Source of the DNA: Parafrankia discariae
Lineage (GTDB): Bacteria > Actinomycetota > Actinomycetes > Frankiales > Frankiaceae
DNA length: 64,000 nt
Reading direction: 5' to 3'
NCBI RefSeq assembly: GCF_000373365.1
Contig: NZ_KB891218.1
Location: 1-64,000 of the forward strand
Shown here in pieces: positions 50,146 to 58,076 of the stretch (position 1 is the stretch's first letter; each line of letters starts with the position of its first letter). The translations under genes were made by a program, and so were the position numbers. The notes beneath the pieces are model-generated. The model ran no database searches. It saw only the letters and a list, made by a program, of their open reading frames with translations, and had not been told where the DNA came from.

Positions 50146-51368
50146 CGCGCATCGTCGCGTCCACTTCCGGGCATTACGTCGCGGATGACGACCAGGTCGT
50201 CGTGGTACCGGATGCCGGTGTCACGGAGGGTGACGCCGTAGCCCCCGGTGCCCCCGACGGCGGCGCCCTGGCGCACGGGGCTGGTGAGACCGAGACCGAG
50301 ACCGCGGAGGAGTCGGTGGACGTGCTTTCTCCGGCGGCCCTCGACCTGCTGCCCGACCCGGTGGTCGTCACCGACGCGACGGGCACCGTGGAGCTGTTCA
50401 ACGCCGCCGCGACGAAGATGACCGGGCTGTCCGCCGGGTACGCGGTCGGCCGGCACGTCACCGACGTCCTGCCGCTGCTCGACGAGCGCGGCAACGACTG
50501 GTGGGAGTGCTCGCAGCCGAGCCGCGAGCTGCCGCGGGTCACCGGGCAGCCCGAACGCCGGCTGACCTACGCCGGCCCCGCCTCCGACCACGACTTCAAC
50601 GTCACCACCCGGTTTACCCGGGTCGAGGGCGCCCTGGTGCGGGTCGCCGTCTGCCTGCGGGACACGGTCAGCCGGGAACGGATCGAGCGCAACCGCGCCG
50701 ACCTCATCGCCACCGTCGCGCACGAGCTGCGCTCGCCGCTGACCAGCGTGAAGGGGTTCACGGCGACCCTGCTCGCCCGGTGGGACAGATTCACCGACGA
50801 GCAGAAGAAGCTCATGCTCAACACGGTCAACACCGACGCCGACCGGGTCACCAGGCTGCTGACCGAGCTGCTCGACGTCTCCCGCATCGACGCCGGCCGG
50901 GTGCAGATCCGCAAGCAGATCGTGGACATGCGCACCGCCGTCCGCCGGGTGGTCGAGGGCAAGATCGCGGCCGGCTCCGCGCCGGCGGAGCGGTTCGCCG
51001 TCCGGATGGAGGGCGACCTGCCCGAGATGTGGGTCGACCCCGACAAGATCGAGCAGGTGCTCCACAACCTCGTCGACAACGCGTTGCGCCACGGCGCGGG
51101 TACTGTGACCGTCGTGCTCAGCGGTACGGGGACAGGCGCCGAGGTGACGGTCGGCGACGAGGGCGATGGAGTCCCGGAGGCCAACGCCACCCGGGTGTTC
51201 GCCAAGTTCTGGCGCGGCGCGAGCCGCGGGAACGGCACCGGTCTCGGGCTGTACATCGCCAAGGCGCTGATCGACGCGCACGGTGGGACGATCTCGGTCG
51301 GCAAGGCGCCGGGCGGCGGGGCGGAGTTCCGATTTTTCGTGCCCGCCGGCGGGCCCGTGTTCGGCTGA
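50142..51368 (+). CDS. Orphan cytoplasmic PAS-type sensor histidine kinase
   Basis: A TTG at 50142 overlaps the methyltransferase stop (TTGA) and has GGAGGTG seven bases upstream, so it is preferred over a GTG at 50067. The 408 residues have no transmembrane segment. A PAS-like domain (LDLLPDPVVVTDATGTVELF, MTGLSAGYAVGRHVTD) precedes the HisKA box with phospho-acceptor His in VAHELRSPLTSVKGF near 195. The ATPase domain has HNLVDNALRHG (N box), VGDEGDGVP (G1), FAKFWRG (F) and GTGLGLYIAKALI (G2). No response regulator is adjacent. A kinase in this position, between rplT/methyltransferase and pheS, is conserved in streptomycetes. Confidence 0.9.
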   Translation: MTRIVASTSGHYVADDDQVVVVPDAGVTEGDAVAPGAPDGGALAHGAGETETETAEESVDVLSPAALDLLPDPVVVTDATGTVELFNAAATKMTGLSAGYAVGRHVTDVLPLLDERGNDWWECSQPSRELPRVTGQPERRLTYAGPASDHDFNVTTRFTRVEGALVRVAVCLRDTVSRERIERNRADLIATVAHELRSPLTSVKGFTATLLARWDRFTDEQKKLMLNTVNTDADRVTRLLTELLDVSRIDAGRVQIRKQIVDMRTAVRRVVEGKIAAGSAPAERFAVRMEGDLPEMWVDPDKIEQVLHNLVDNALRHGAGTVTVVLSGTGTGAEVTVGDEGDGVPEANATRVFAKFWRGASRGNGTGLGLYIAKALIDAHGGTISVGKAPGGGAEFRFFVPAGGPVFG

Positions 51369-51422
51369 GGCCGCGTACGACGAACCACCGGCGGGCGCCC
51401 CGGAGAACCGACCCATCCATTC

Positions 51423-51445
51423 GGGCGGGCTGTGCCAGCCCGCCC
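51423..51445 (+). terminator. Perfect hairpin in the pheS leader
   Basis: GGGCGGGCTG and CAGCCCGCCC form a perfect ten-base-pair stem around TGC, 54 bases after the kinase stop and 22 bases before the pheS GTG. No U-run follows. It may end the upstream transcript or be a leader structure of pheS. Confidence 0.55.
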
Positions 51446-51467
51446 ACCGTCGATGAGGATGATCATC

Positions 51468-52583
51468 GTGCCCGCCCCCAACGAGACCGCTGATCCCGTG
51501 GATCAGCCTGTGGATCTCGGTGCCCTGGATCCCGGACGGCTCGACGGTGCCGCGGCCGCGGCCCTCGCCGCGATCGCCGGGGCCGACGACCTGACCGCGC
51601 TGTCCACCGTGCGTACCGCCCACGTGGACGGACAGCAGGCGCCGCTGATGCTCGCCCGCCGCGAGCTCGGTGCTCTGCCCCGAGAGCACCGGGCGGAGGC
51701 CGGCCGCGCGCACAACGCCGCGACCGCGAAGGTCCGGGCCGCCTACGAGGCCCGGCTGGCCGAGCTCACCGCCCGGCGTGACGCCGAGATCCTGGTCGCC
51801 GAGCGGGTCGACGTGACCCTGCCGGTCGACCGCCGCCGCCGTGGCGCCCGGCACCCGCTGAGTCTGCTCTCCGACCGGCTCACCGACGTCTTCGTGGCCA
51901 TGGGCTACGAGGTCGCCGAGGGCCCCGAGGTGGAGCACGACTGGTTCAACTTCGAGGCGCTCAACATGGCGCCCGACCATCCCGCGCGCAGCGAGCACGA
52001 CACGCTCTACGTCGAGCCGACCGCGTCCGGCCGGCTGCTGCGCACGCACACCTCGCCGGTGCAGATCCGCTCGCTGCTGTCCCGCCCGCTGCCGGTCTAC
52101 GTGGTCTGCCCCGGGCGCACCTACCGCAACGACACGATCGACGCGACGCATTCGCCGGTGTTCGGCCAGCTCGAGTGCCTCGCCGTCGACGAGGGCATCA
52201 CCATGGCCGACCTGCGCGGCACCCTGGAGGTGTTCGCCCAGGCGCTGTTCGGCTCCGGGCTGTCCACCCGGCTGCGGCCGTCGTTCTTCCCGTTCACCGA
52301 GCCGTCCGCCGAGCTGGACGTCCAGTGCTTCGCCTGCCGCGGCGACGCCGCCCGCCAGCCGTGCCGGGTCTGCTCCGACGAGGGCTGGATCGAGGCCGGT
52401 GGCTGCGGGATGGTCGACCCGAACGTGCTGCGGGCCTGCGGGGTCGACCCCGCGCGATACAGCGGCTTCGCCTTCGGGATGGGCCTGGAACGGGCCGCGA
52501 TGACCCGGCACGACGTCCGCGAGATCCGCGACTTCGTCGACGGGGACGTCCGTTTCGGCCTGCCGTTCGGAAGCGAGGGCTGA
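51468..52583 (+). CDS. pheS: Phenylalanyl-tRNA synthetase alpha subunit
   Basis: The catalytic subunit charging tRNA-Phe. The GTG at 51468 follows GAGGA by eight bases and gives 371 residues; ATGs at 51453 and 51459 are in frame, so the start is uncertain by five residues. An N-terminal coiled coil (EHRAEAGRAHNAATAKVRAA) is followed by the class II core: HPLSLLSDRLTDVFVAMGYE, LLRTHTSPVQIRSL (motif 2 region), PGRTYRNDTIDATHSPVFGQ and GFAFGMGLERAAM (motif 3). Four bases separate it from pheT. Confidence 0.95.
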   Translation: MPAPNETADPVDQPVDLGALDPGRLDGAAAAALAAIAGADDLTALSTVRTAHVDGQQAPLMLARRELGALPREHRAEAGRAHNAATAKVRAAYEARLAELTARRDAEILVAERVDVTLPVDRRRRGARHPLSLLSDRLTDVFVAMGYEVAEGPEVEHDWFNFEALNMAPDHPARSEHDTLYVEPTASGRLLRTHTSPVQIRSLLSRPLPVYVVCPGRTYRNDTIDATHSPVFGQLECLAVDEGITMADLRGTLEVFAQALFGSGLSTRLRPSFFPFTEPSAELDVQCFACRGDAARQPCRVCSDEGWIEAGGCGMVDPNVLRACGVDPARYSGFAFGMGLERAAMTRHDVREIRDFVDGDVRFGLPFGSEG

Positions 52584-52587
52584 CCCG

Positions 52588-55170
52588 GTGAGAATCGTCA
52601 TGTCGTGGCTGCGTGAGCTCGTCGGCGGCCTGCCGCCGGCGAAGGCCGTGGCCGACGCGCTGATCCGCGCCGGTTTCGAGGTCGAGGGCCTGGAGACCGT
52701 CGGCGGCGACCTGGCCGGCGTGGTCGTCGGCGAGGTGCTCTCGATCGAGGTCGTCGCGGCGAAGAAGAAGGACGTCCGTTTCTGTCGGGTGCGGGTCGCC
52801 GACCTCGGGGCGCCGGGTGAGCCCGCCGCGTCCGGGCCGGGGGAGTCCGGGCCGGGGGAGACCGAGCCCGGTGTGCGCGGGATCGTCTGCGGCGCGTTCA
52901 ACTTCGAGGTCGGCGACCGGGTGCCGGTCGCGCTGCCCGGCGCGGTGCTGCCCGGAGGGTTCGAGATCAGCTCCCGTAAGACGTACGGGCGTGTCAGCGA
53001 CGGGATGATCTGCTCGGCCCGGGAGCTGGGTCTCGGGGAGGACCACAGCGGGATCCTCGTCCTGCCCGCGGACTCCCGGATCGGGATGGACGTCGCCGAG
53101 CTGCTCGGCCTCGGCGACGAGGTACTCGACATCGCCGTCACCCCGGACCGGGGCTACGGCCTGTCGGTGCGCGGCATCGCCCGCGAGGCGGCGACGGCCT
53201 TCGGCCTGCCGTTCGACGATCCCGGTGTGTGGGGCGCCTCCGGTGCCGGCGGCGGGGACGCGGCCGGGTACCCGGTGCGGGTCGAGGACCCGGTCGCCTG
53301 CGACCGCTACGTCGCCCGGACGGTCAGCGGTGTCGACTCCGCCGCGCGCACCCCGCTGGGTTGGTCGCGGCGGCTGTCGCTGGCCGGCATGCGGCCGATC
53401 TCCGCGCCGGTCGACGTCACCAACATCATCATGCTTGGCCTCGGGCAGCCGCTGCACGCGTTCGACCGGGCGAAGCTGACCGGCCCGATCGTCGTCCGCC
53501 GGGCCCGGGCGGGGGAGCGGCTGCTGACACTGGACGGCGTCGACCGCGCGCTCGACCCGGAGGACCTCGTCATCGCCGACGACTCCGGGCCGGTCGCGCT
53601 CGCCGGGGTGATGGGCGGCGCCGCGACGGAGATCTCCGCGGCGACCACCGACATCGTCCTGGAGTCCGCGCACTTCGACGCGGTCACGGTCGCCCGGACC
53701 GCCCGCCGGCACCGCCTCGGCTCCGAAGCGTCGCGCCGGTTCGAGCGCGGGGTCGACCCGGCGCTCGCGCCGGTCGCCGCGCAGCGGGCCGTCGACCTGC
53801 TGCGCGAGCTGGCCGCGGCCACCGCCGAGCCCGGCGTCACCGACGTCGACCACCGGATGGCCGCGGAGCCGATCGTGTTCCCGCTCGGCGAGCCCGAGCG
53901 GCTGGCCGGCCGTCACTACCCGGCAGACGCGATCCGCCGCCGTCTCACCGACGTCGGCTGCCTGCCGCGCGACCCGGAGCCCGCCGGGGCACCAGGTGCG
54001 CCGGCCGAGCCCGCCGAGCTGCTGGTGACGCCGCCGTCCTGGCGGCCCGACCTGCTCCGTCCCGCGGACCTGGTCGAGGAGGTCGTCCGGCTCGAGGGGT
54101 ACGACACCATCCCGGTGACGCTGCCGCTGCTGCCCGCCGGGCGTGGTCTCACCGCCGCCCAGCAGCTGCGGCGGGCCGTCGGGCGGGCGCTCGCCGCCGA
54201 CGGACATGTCGAGGTGCTCACCCTCCCGTTCGTCGCCGAGGACGCCGCCGACGCGCTCGGCCTGCCCGCCGGCGACGAGCGTCGGGCGGCGGTGCGGGTG
54301 GCGAACCCGATCGCCCAGGACGCCTCCTACCTGCGCACCACGCTGCTGTCCGGGCTGATCGCCGCGGCCGTGCGCAACATCGGCCGCGGCCAGACCGATC
54401 TCGCGCTGTTCGAGATCGGCCTGGTCTTCCGGGAGCCGGACGACGCGCCGGCCGTGCCGGTCGCGGTGGTCACGCCGCCGGTCGACCGCCGTCCCGGCGA
54501 GGACGAGATCAACGCGCTGAACGCGGCCCTGCCCCGCCAGCCGCGCCACGTCGCGGTGGTGCTCACCGGCCTGCGTGAACCCGCCGGCTGGTGGGGTCCG
54601 GGGCGGGCGGCCGACTGGGGCGACGCCCTGGCCGCCGCGCAGGCCACCGCCGCCGCGGTCGGCGTCGAGCTGACCGTCGCCGCCGGGGAGGTCATGCCCT
54701 GGCACCCCGGCCGCTGCGCCGAACTGTCCGTCGACGGCCGGGTCGTCGGGTACGCCGGCGAGCTGCACCCGCGGGTCCTCGGGTCCGTCGGGCTGCCGGC
54801 CCGTACCTGCGCGATGGAGCTGGACCTGGACGCGCTGATCGGCGCCGCGCTCGAGCGGCCGCCGGTCGTGGCTCCCGCGATCTCCACCTTCCCGCCGGCC
54901 GACCGCGACGTCGCGCTGGTCACCGCGGTGGACGTCCCCGTCGCCACGGTGACCGAGGCGTTGCGGGCGGGGGCCGGGGACCTGCTGGAGGCGCTGTCGC
55001 TGTTCGACGTCTACGAGGGGGACCAGGTCGGTCCCGAACGCCGCTCGCTGGCGTTCGGCCTGCGGCTGCGGGCCCCGGACCGGACGCTGACCGCCGCCGA
55101 GGCGAACGACGCCCGCGACGCCGCGGTGGCCGAGGCCACCAGCCGGACGGGCGCCGTCCTGCGCGGCTGA
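52588..55170 (+). CDS. pheT: Phenylalanyl-tRNA synthetase beta subunit
   Basis: The 860-residue subunit carries tRNA binding and editing. In order: SWLRELVGG start, EMAP/OB-fold tRNA-binding domain (VVVGEVLSIEVV, CGAFNFEVGDRVPVALPGAV), B1 (DIAVTPDRGYGLSVRGIAREA), B3/B4 editing core (RRLSLAGMRPISAPVDVTN, HAFDRAKL), B5 (DVGCLPRDP), catalytic-like core, and the C-terminal anticodon-binding fold (PPADRDVALV). GTG 52588 is chosen over ATG 52600 because RIVMSWLRE matches the family. Its 3' end is duplicated in tandem. Confidence 0.96.
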   Translation: MRIVMSWLRELVGGLPPAKAVADALIRAGFEVEGLETVGGDLAGVVVGEVLSIEVVAAKKKDVRFCRVRVADLGAPGEPAASGPGESGPGETEPGVRGIVCGAFNFEVGDRVPVALPGAVLPGGFEISSRKTYGRVSDGMICSARELGLGEDHSGILVLPADSRIGMDVAELLGLGDEVLDIAVTPDRGYGLSVRGIAREAATAFGLPFDDPGVWGASGAGGGDAAGYPVRVEDPVACDRYVARTVSGVDSAARTPLGWSRRLSLAGMRPISAPVDVTNIIMLGLGQPLHAFDRAKLTGPIVVRRARAGERLLTLDGVDRALDPEDLVIADDSGPVALAGVMGGAATEISAATTDIVLESAHFDAVTVARTARRHRLGSEASRRFERGVDPALAPVAAQRAVDLLRELAAATAEPGVTDVDHRMAAEPIVFPLGEPERLAGRHYPADAIRRRLTDVGCLPRDPEPAGAPGAPAEPAELLVTPPSWRPDLLRPADLVEEVVRLEGYDTIPVTLPLLPAGRGLTAAQQLRRAVGRALAADGHVEVLTLPFVAEDAADALGLPAGDERRAAVRVANPIAQDASYLRTTLLSGLIAAAVRNIGRGQTDLALFEIGLVFREPDDAPAVPVAVVTPPVDRRPGEDEINALNAALPRQPRHVAVVLTGLREPAGWWGPGRAADWGDALAAAQATAAAVGVELTVAAGEVMPWHPGRCAELSVDGRVVGYAGELHPRVLGSVGLPARTCAMELDLDALIGAALERPPVVAPAISTFPPADRDVALVTAVDVPVATVTEALRAGAGDLLEALSLFDVYEGDQVGPERRSLAFGLRLRAPDRTLTAAEANDARDAAVAEATSRTGAVLRG

Positions 55171-55193
55171 ACGGGCGCCGTCCGCGCGGCTGA
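55147..55193. repeat. Tandem duplication of the pheT 3' end
   Basis: The 24 bases ending at the pheT stop (55147-55170) are repeated immediately as 23 bases (55171-55193), with one T missing and a second TGA. Confidence 0.85.
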
Positions 55194-55217
55194 CGAGCCC
55201 GCCCCACCGGGCGCTCG
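55194..55217. terminator. Weak hairpin between convergent pheT and DUF692 genes
   Basis: CGAGCCCG and CGGGCGCTCG can pair with a two-base bulge around CCCCAC. It lies in the 48-base gap between convergent genes and may serve both. Confidence 0.35.
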
Positions 55218-55218
55218 C

Positions 55219-56595
55219 TCAGGCGTCCACCGCCGCCGACCCGGGCGAGCGGACCAGCGGGGCGAGCAGAGGGAGCCGCAGGCCGATCATGGTCGGCCCG
55301 CCGGGGACCCGGTCGACGATCACGGCGAGCCGCCGTGGCGCCAGCCGGGCGGTGAGCACCTCCCGGCGGGCCGGCGGCGCGAGCTGGTCGTGGACGGCGG
55401 CGGCGAAACCCAGCGCGTCCGCCCGGGTGCCGGCCGATGGACGGCTCCGGGCGAACCGGGCGAACCGGTCCGGGAAGCCGCTCGTGGCAGCGAGACCGGG
55501 CCAGGCCCGGGCGACCGCCGCGCGCCGCTTGTCGATCAGCGTCATCCGGACCGCCTCGAACCGTTCCGGGTCGAAGCCGTCGGCCGGTCCGGCCCCGCTC
55601 ACCAGGTCGGCCACCATCGCCGCCTGCCGTCCCGCGAGCGCCGCGGTGCCCGCGGTGTCCACCGCGTCGTCGGCCGCGTCGGCGCCGGCGTCGTCGGCGT
55701 CGGCGGTTTCCGCCGTCCGCCGGCGCGGGGCGGCTGGACGTCGGTGGGGCCCGGGCCGTCCCGGGCCGGGCCCCAGAGCGGCGGCGTGGATCGCGTCGAG
55801 CTCCGCGTGGAGCTCGGCCGCCCGGGGGTAGTTCCCGTCCCGCTCGAGCAGGACGGCGGGCGTCCCCGACCAGCGTGCCGCCGCCTCGGCCACCAGGCCC
55901 AGGACCTCGGGTGACACCGGGTGCAGGTGGGTGTCGAAGTAGATCCCGTCCGCCACCCGGCCACCGGCGACATGGGCGTACGCCACCTGCTCCCAGGGCA
56001 GCGCGTCGAGGAACCGCAGCGGGTCGACGCCGTGGTTGACGGCGTCCCCGTGCAGGTTGGCGACGTCCACGAGCAGCAGCGCGCCGGTGCGCTCGGCGAG
56101 CTCGGTCAGGAAGGCGGCCGGGTCCAGCTCGTCGTCCGGCCAGGCGAGCACGCTCGCCGCGTTCTCCAGCGCGAGCGGGACGGGCAGCTCGGCCCGCAGG
56201 TCGGCGATGTTGCGGGCCAGCACGCGCAGTGCCGCCCGGGTGCGCGGGACGCCGAGCAGGTGCCCGGCCTCCACCCCGCCCGCCCGGACGAAGGCGACAT
56301 GCTCGCTGACCAGCGGCGAGCCGAGCCGTTCGGCGAGCGCGGCCAGCCGCGCCACCCGGGACGGGTCGAGCGGCTCGGCACCGCCGAGGGAGAGCCTCGT
56401 GCCGTGCGGGACGACCGGTACACCGAGCCCGGTGAGGGCGGGTGGCAGCGGTGCCTCCGGGTGCACGAGCTCCGCGATCACCTCGACGAAGCCCAGATCG
56501 GACCGTTCGGCGAGCACGGCGCCGAGCTCGGGCCGCCACCCGGCACCGAGCCCCGCCAGCGCCCCGGCGGCCGCGACCCGGTCAGCCTCCGCCAC
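55219..56595 (-). CDS. DUF692 multinuclear iron enzyme (MNIO) fused to a C-terminal helical domain
   Basis: DUF692 proteins are TIM-barrel enzymes with two or three iron ions; characterised members (MbnB, TglH) modify Cys in peptides. GTG 56595 follows GGAGG and overlaps the upstream gene's stop by 14 bases; the frame upstream is a repeat-driven shadow. Of 458 residues, 10-285 form the barrel with expected metal-ligand regions: LGFVEVIAE, VPHGTRLSLGG, PLVSEHVAFVR, LALENAAS, VDVANLHGDAVNHG, AHVAGGRVADGIYFDTHLHP and LLERDGNYP. After a 50-residue Arg/Asp/Ala linker, residues 345-450 form a second domain (MVADLVSGAGPADGFDPERF, RAAVARAWPGLAATSG, AARREVL-type helices). This resembles the helical partner proteins encoded next to other MNIO enzymes. 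The substrate is probably the tail of the protein encoded at 56582-57625. Confidence 0.85.
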   Translation of the reverse strand: MAEADRVAAAGALAGLGAGWRPELGAVLAERSDLGFVEVIAELVHPEAPLPPALTGLGVPVVPHGTRLSLGGAEPLDPSRVARLAALAERLGSPLVSEHVAFVRAGGVEAGHLLGVPRTRAALRVLARNIADLRAELPVPLALENAASVLAWPDDELDPAAFLTELAERTGALLLVDVANLHGDAVNHGVDPLRFLDALPWEQVAYAHVAGGRVADGIYFDTHLHPVSPEVLGLVAEAAARWSGTPAVLLERDGNYPRAAELHAELDAIHAAALGPGPGRPGPHRRPAAPRRRTAETADADDAGADAADDAVDTAGTAALAGRQAAMVADLVSGAGPADGFDPERFEAVRMTLIDKRRAAVARAWPGLAATSGFPDRFARFARSRPSAGTRADALGFAAAVHDQLAPPARREVLTARLAPRRLAVIVDRVPGGPTMIGLRLPLLAPLVRSPGSAAVDA

Positions 56596-57625
56596 AACCG
56601 CCACCGCCTCCGCCACAACCGCCACCGCCTCCGCCACAACCGCCACCGCCGCCTCCGCACCCGCCGCCGTGCCCGCCGCCGTGCCCGCCTCCGCCGCCTC
56701 CGCCGCCGTGGCCACCGCCCCAACCGCCCCAGCTGTGGCCACCGCCCCAGCCGTCGCTGCCGCCATGGTGCGAGTCGTCCCCGCCGAAGGCCAGCCAGCC
56801 GGCGATTCCACCGAACGCGCTGTCGCCCGCGTCGGTCGAGCGGGTGTACTCGCGGGCCGGGCCGCCGCGGCCGCCGCCGCGGACGTCCTGGGGCCGGGGG
56901 CCGACCCCCAGCCGGTTCGCGACGGTGGCGTCGGCCCGCCACAGGGCCGCCGGCCCGAACAGCGCGACGGCGACCGCGCGCTGGCCGGGGACGCCCCCGT
57001 CCGCGTAGCCGGCCCGGCGGATCCGGGCGGCCTCGACGAGCCGGCGGCCGTCCCGCGTCGCCGGCGCCGGCCCGGCCAGGACGATCACGGCCAGCACGCC
57101 GGCGAGCGCCACCGGCACGACGAGACCCGGCACGCCCGCGCCGTAGCCGAGCAGCGTGAGGGCCGCGACGGCGATCGACACCGGCAGCAGCAGACGCAGT
57201 ACGGACAGCACGCCGACCAGGCCGGCGGGCGGGACGTGGCCGGCGGCGGCCAGCCGTGCCCGCGCGGCCCGCAGCTCGGGACCGTCGGCGAGCCGCTGGA
57301 GGATCACGCGGACGCGCGGCTGGCCGGCGGCCGCGATCAGCCGGTGCGCGCTCGCGGCGAGCGGCGTGCTGCCCGCCGGGAGCGGACCTGACACGCCGAG
57401 CCGCCAGGTCAGCGGGATGTGGATCGCACCGGCCTCGTAGAGGCCCACGAGGGCGGTCAGCGCGGCGCGCTTCGGCCCGGCGCCGATCAGCGCCAGGTCC
57501 TCGGCTGGAACCGACTGCGGATCGGGCTGCCCGGCGCCGTGGCCGCGCACCGCCGCCGCGCGCAGCGCCACCAGGGCGGCGATGGCGGCAAGCACTGTGA
57601 ACAGGTAACCGAGTGAGATCGCCAT
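56582..57625 (-). CDS. TIGR04222-type membrane protein with His/Gly and Cys-Gly6 repeat tail
   Basis: ATG 57625 follows GGGAG by five bases and gives 347 residues; an ATG at 57637 is alternative. An N-terminal membrane helix (SLGYLFTVLAAIAALVAL) precedes a cytoplasmic-looking region (LIGAGPKRAALTALVGLYEAGAI), then two or three hydrophobic segments around 150-200 (LLLPVSIAVAALTLLGYGAG, VVPVALAGVLAVIVLAG). The C-terminal 75 residues are extraordinary: GGDDSHHGGSDGWGGGHSW, more His/Gly, and finally Cys every seven residues separated by six Gly, four Cys in all, ending CGGG. This fits the TIGR04222 family as I recall it. It is encoded just upstream of, and overlapping, a DUF692 enzyme, which suggests the tail is modified post-translationally or binds metal. 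Confidence 0.8.
   Translation of the reverse strand: MAISLGYLFTVLAAIAALVALRAAAVRGHGAGQPDPQSVPAEDLALIGAGPKRAALTALVGLYEAGAIHIPLTWRLGVSGPLPAGSTPLAASAHRLIAAAGQPRVRVILQRLADGPELRAARARLAAAGHVPPAGLVGVLSVLRLLLPVSIAVAALTLLGYGAGVPGLVVPVALAGVLAVIVLAGPAPATRDGRRLVEAARIRRAGYADGGVPGQRAVAVALFGPAALWRADATVANRLGVGPRPQDVRGGGRGGPAREYTRSTDAGDSAFGGIAGWLAFGGDDSHHGGSDGWGGGHSWGGWGGGHGGGGGGGGHGGGHGGGCGGGGGGCGGGGGGCGGGGGGCGGG
56585..56647. repeat. Three perfect 21-base repeats encoding C-G6
   Basis: Units at 56585, 56606 and 56627 are identical (GCCTCCGCCACAACCGCCAC plus C on the plus strand). On the minus strand they encode the Cys-Gly tail, and the last unit contains the GTG start of the DUF692 gene in another frame. 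Confidence 0.95.
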
Positions 57626-58075
57626 CGTCACTCCCATCCTGGGTCGGCTCGACGCCGGGATGGTGGCATCCCGGCCCGGGAGCCGACTGTCAGGTGACTG
57701 ACGGTTTGTTGTCGAAACCTCAACACCGGTGCGCTCGGTGGGGCGCAGGGCCGCCATGGGAGATCCGCCGGTGCCTCATCGTGATCCGGTCGGGCCGTTC
57801 GCCGCCGGGATCAGCCAGGCGATGTGACGATCGGGGTGGACGGCCATGGCCGCCCACCCCGACCCGCCTCCGGAACGCCGTTGTCCGGAATGGCGCTGGG
57901 ACCAGTGTGCCCACAGTGGTCCCCCGGGGCGTCAACCGTCGCTCAACGGGCAGGTAGGCCGCTGTTCCAGGGAGGTTCTCGATGGCGGAGACACGGTGAG
58001 GGCGCTGCGTGCGGATGGCGGCGCGCTCGGTAAACCCTTGTATCTTCATAGGGTCGTGTGTATAAAGTTGCAGTC
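57626..58075. other. Divergent promoter region between the TIGR04222 gene and argC
   Basis: No gene. The argC end is AT-richer and holds the arg promoter and possible ArgR site. The other end has no clear -10 for the minus-strand operon. CTGTCAGGTGACTGACGG near 57687 is a small inverted repeat. Confidence 0.5.
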
Positions 58076-58076
58076 A
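58037..58076 (+). promoter_or_regulatory. argC promoter with possible ArgR boxes
   Basis: TTGTAT (58039-58044) and TATAAA (58061-58066), 16 bases apart, make a plausible promoter placing the start near 58073, almost on the ATG. The same stretch holds two AT-rich imperfect palindromes of the ARG-box type (CTTGTATCTTCATAGGG and GTGTATAAAGTTGCAG). Repression by the ArgR encoded at the end of the operon is expected from other actinobacteria. Confidence 0.4.

Noticed and set aside
51320-51445. Phe-codon attenuator for pheST: the kinase end has four Phe codons within 13, followed by a strong hairpin
   Set aside because: Those Phe residues fall in the conserved end of the kinase ATPase domain, the hairpin has no U-run and no alternative antiterminator pairing was visible.
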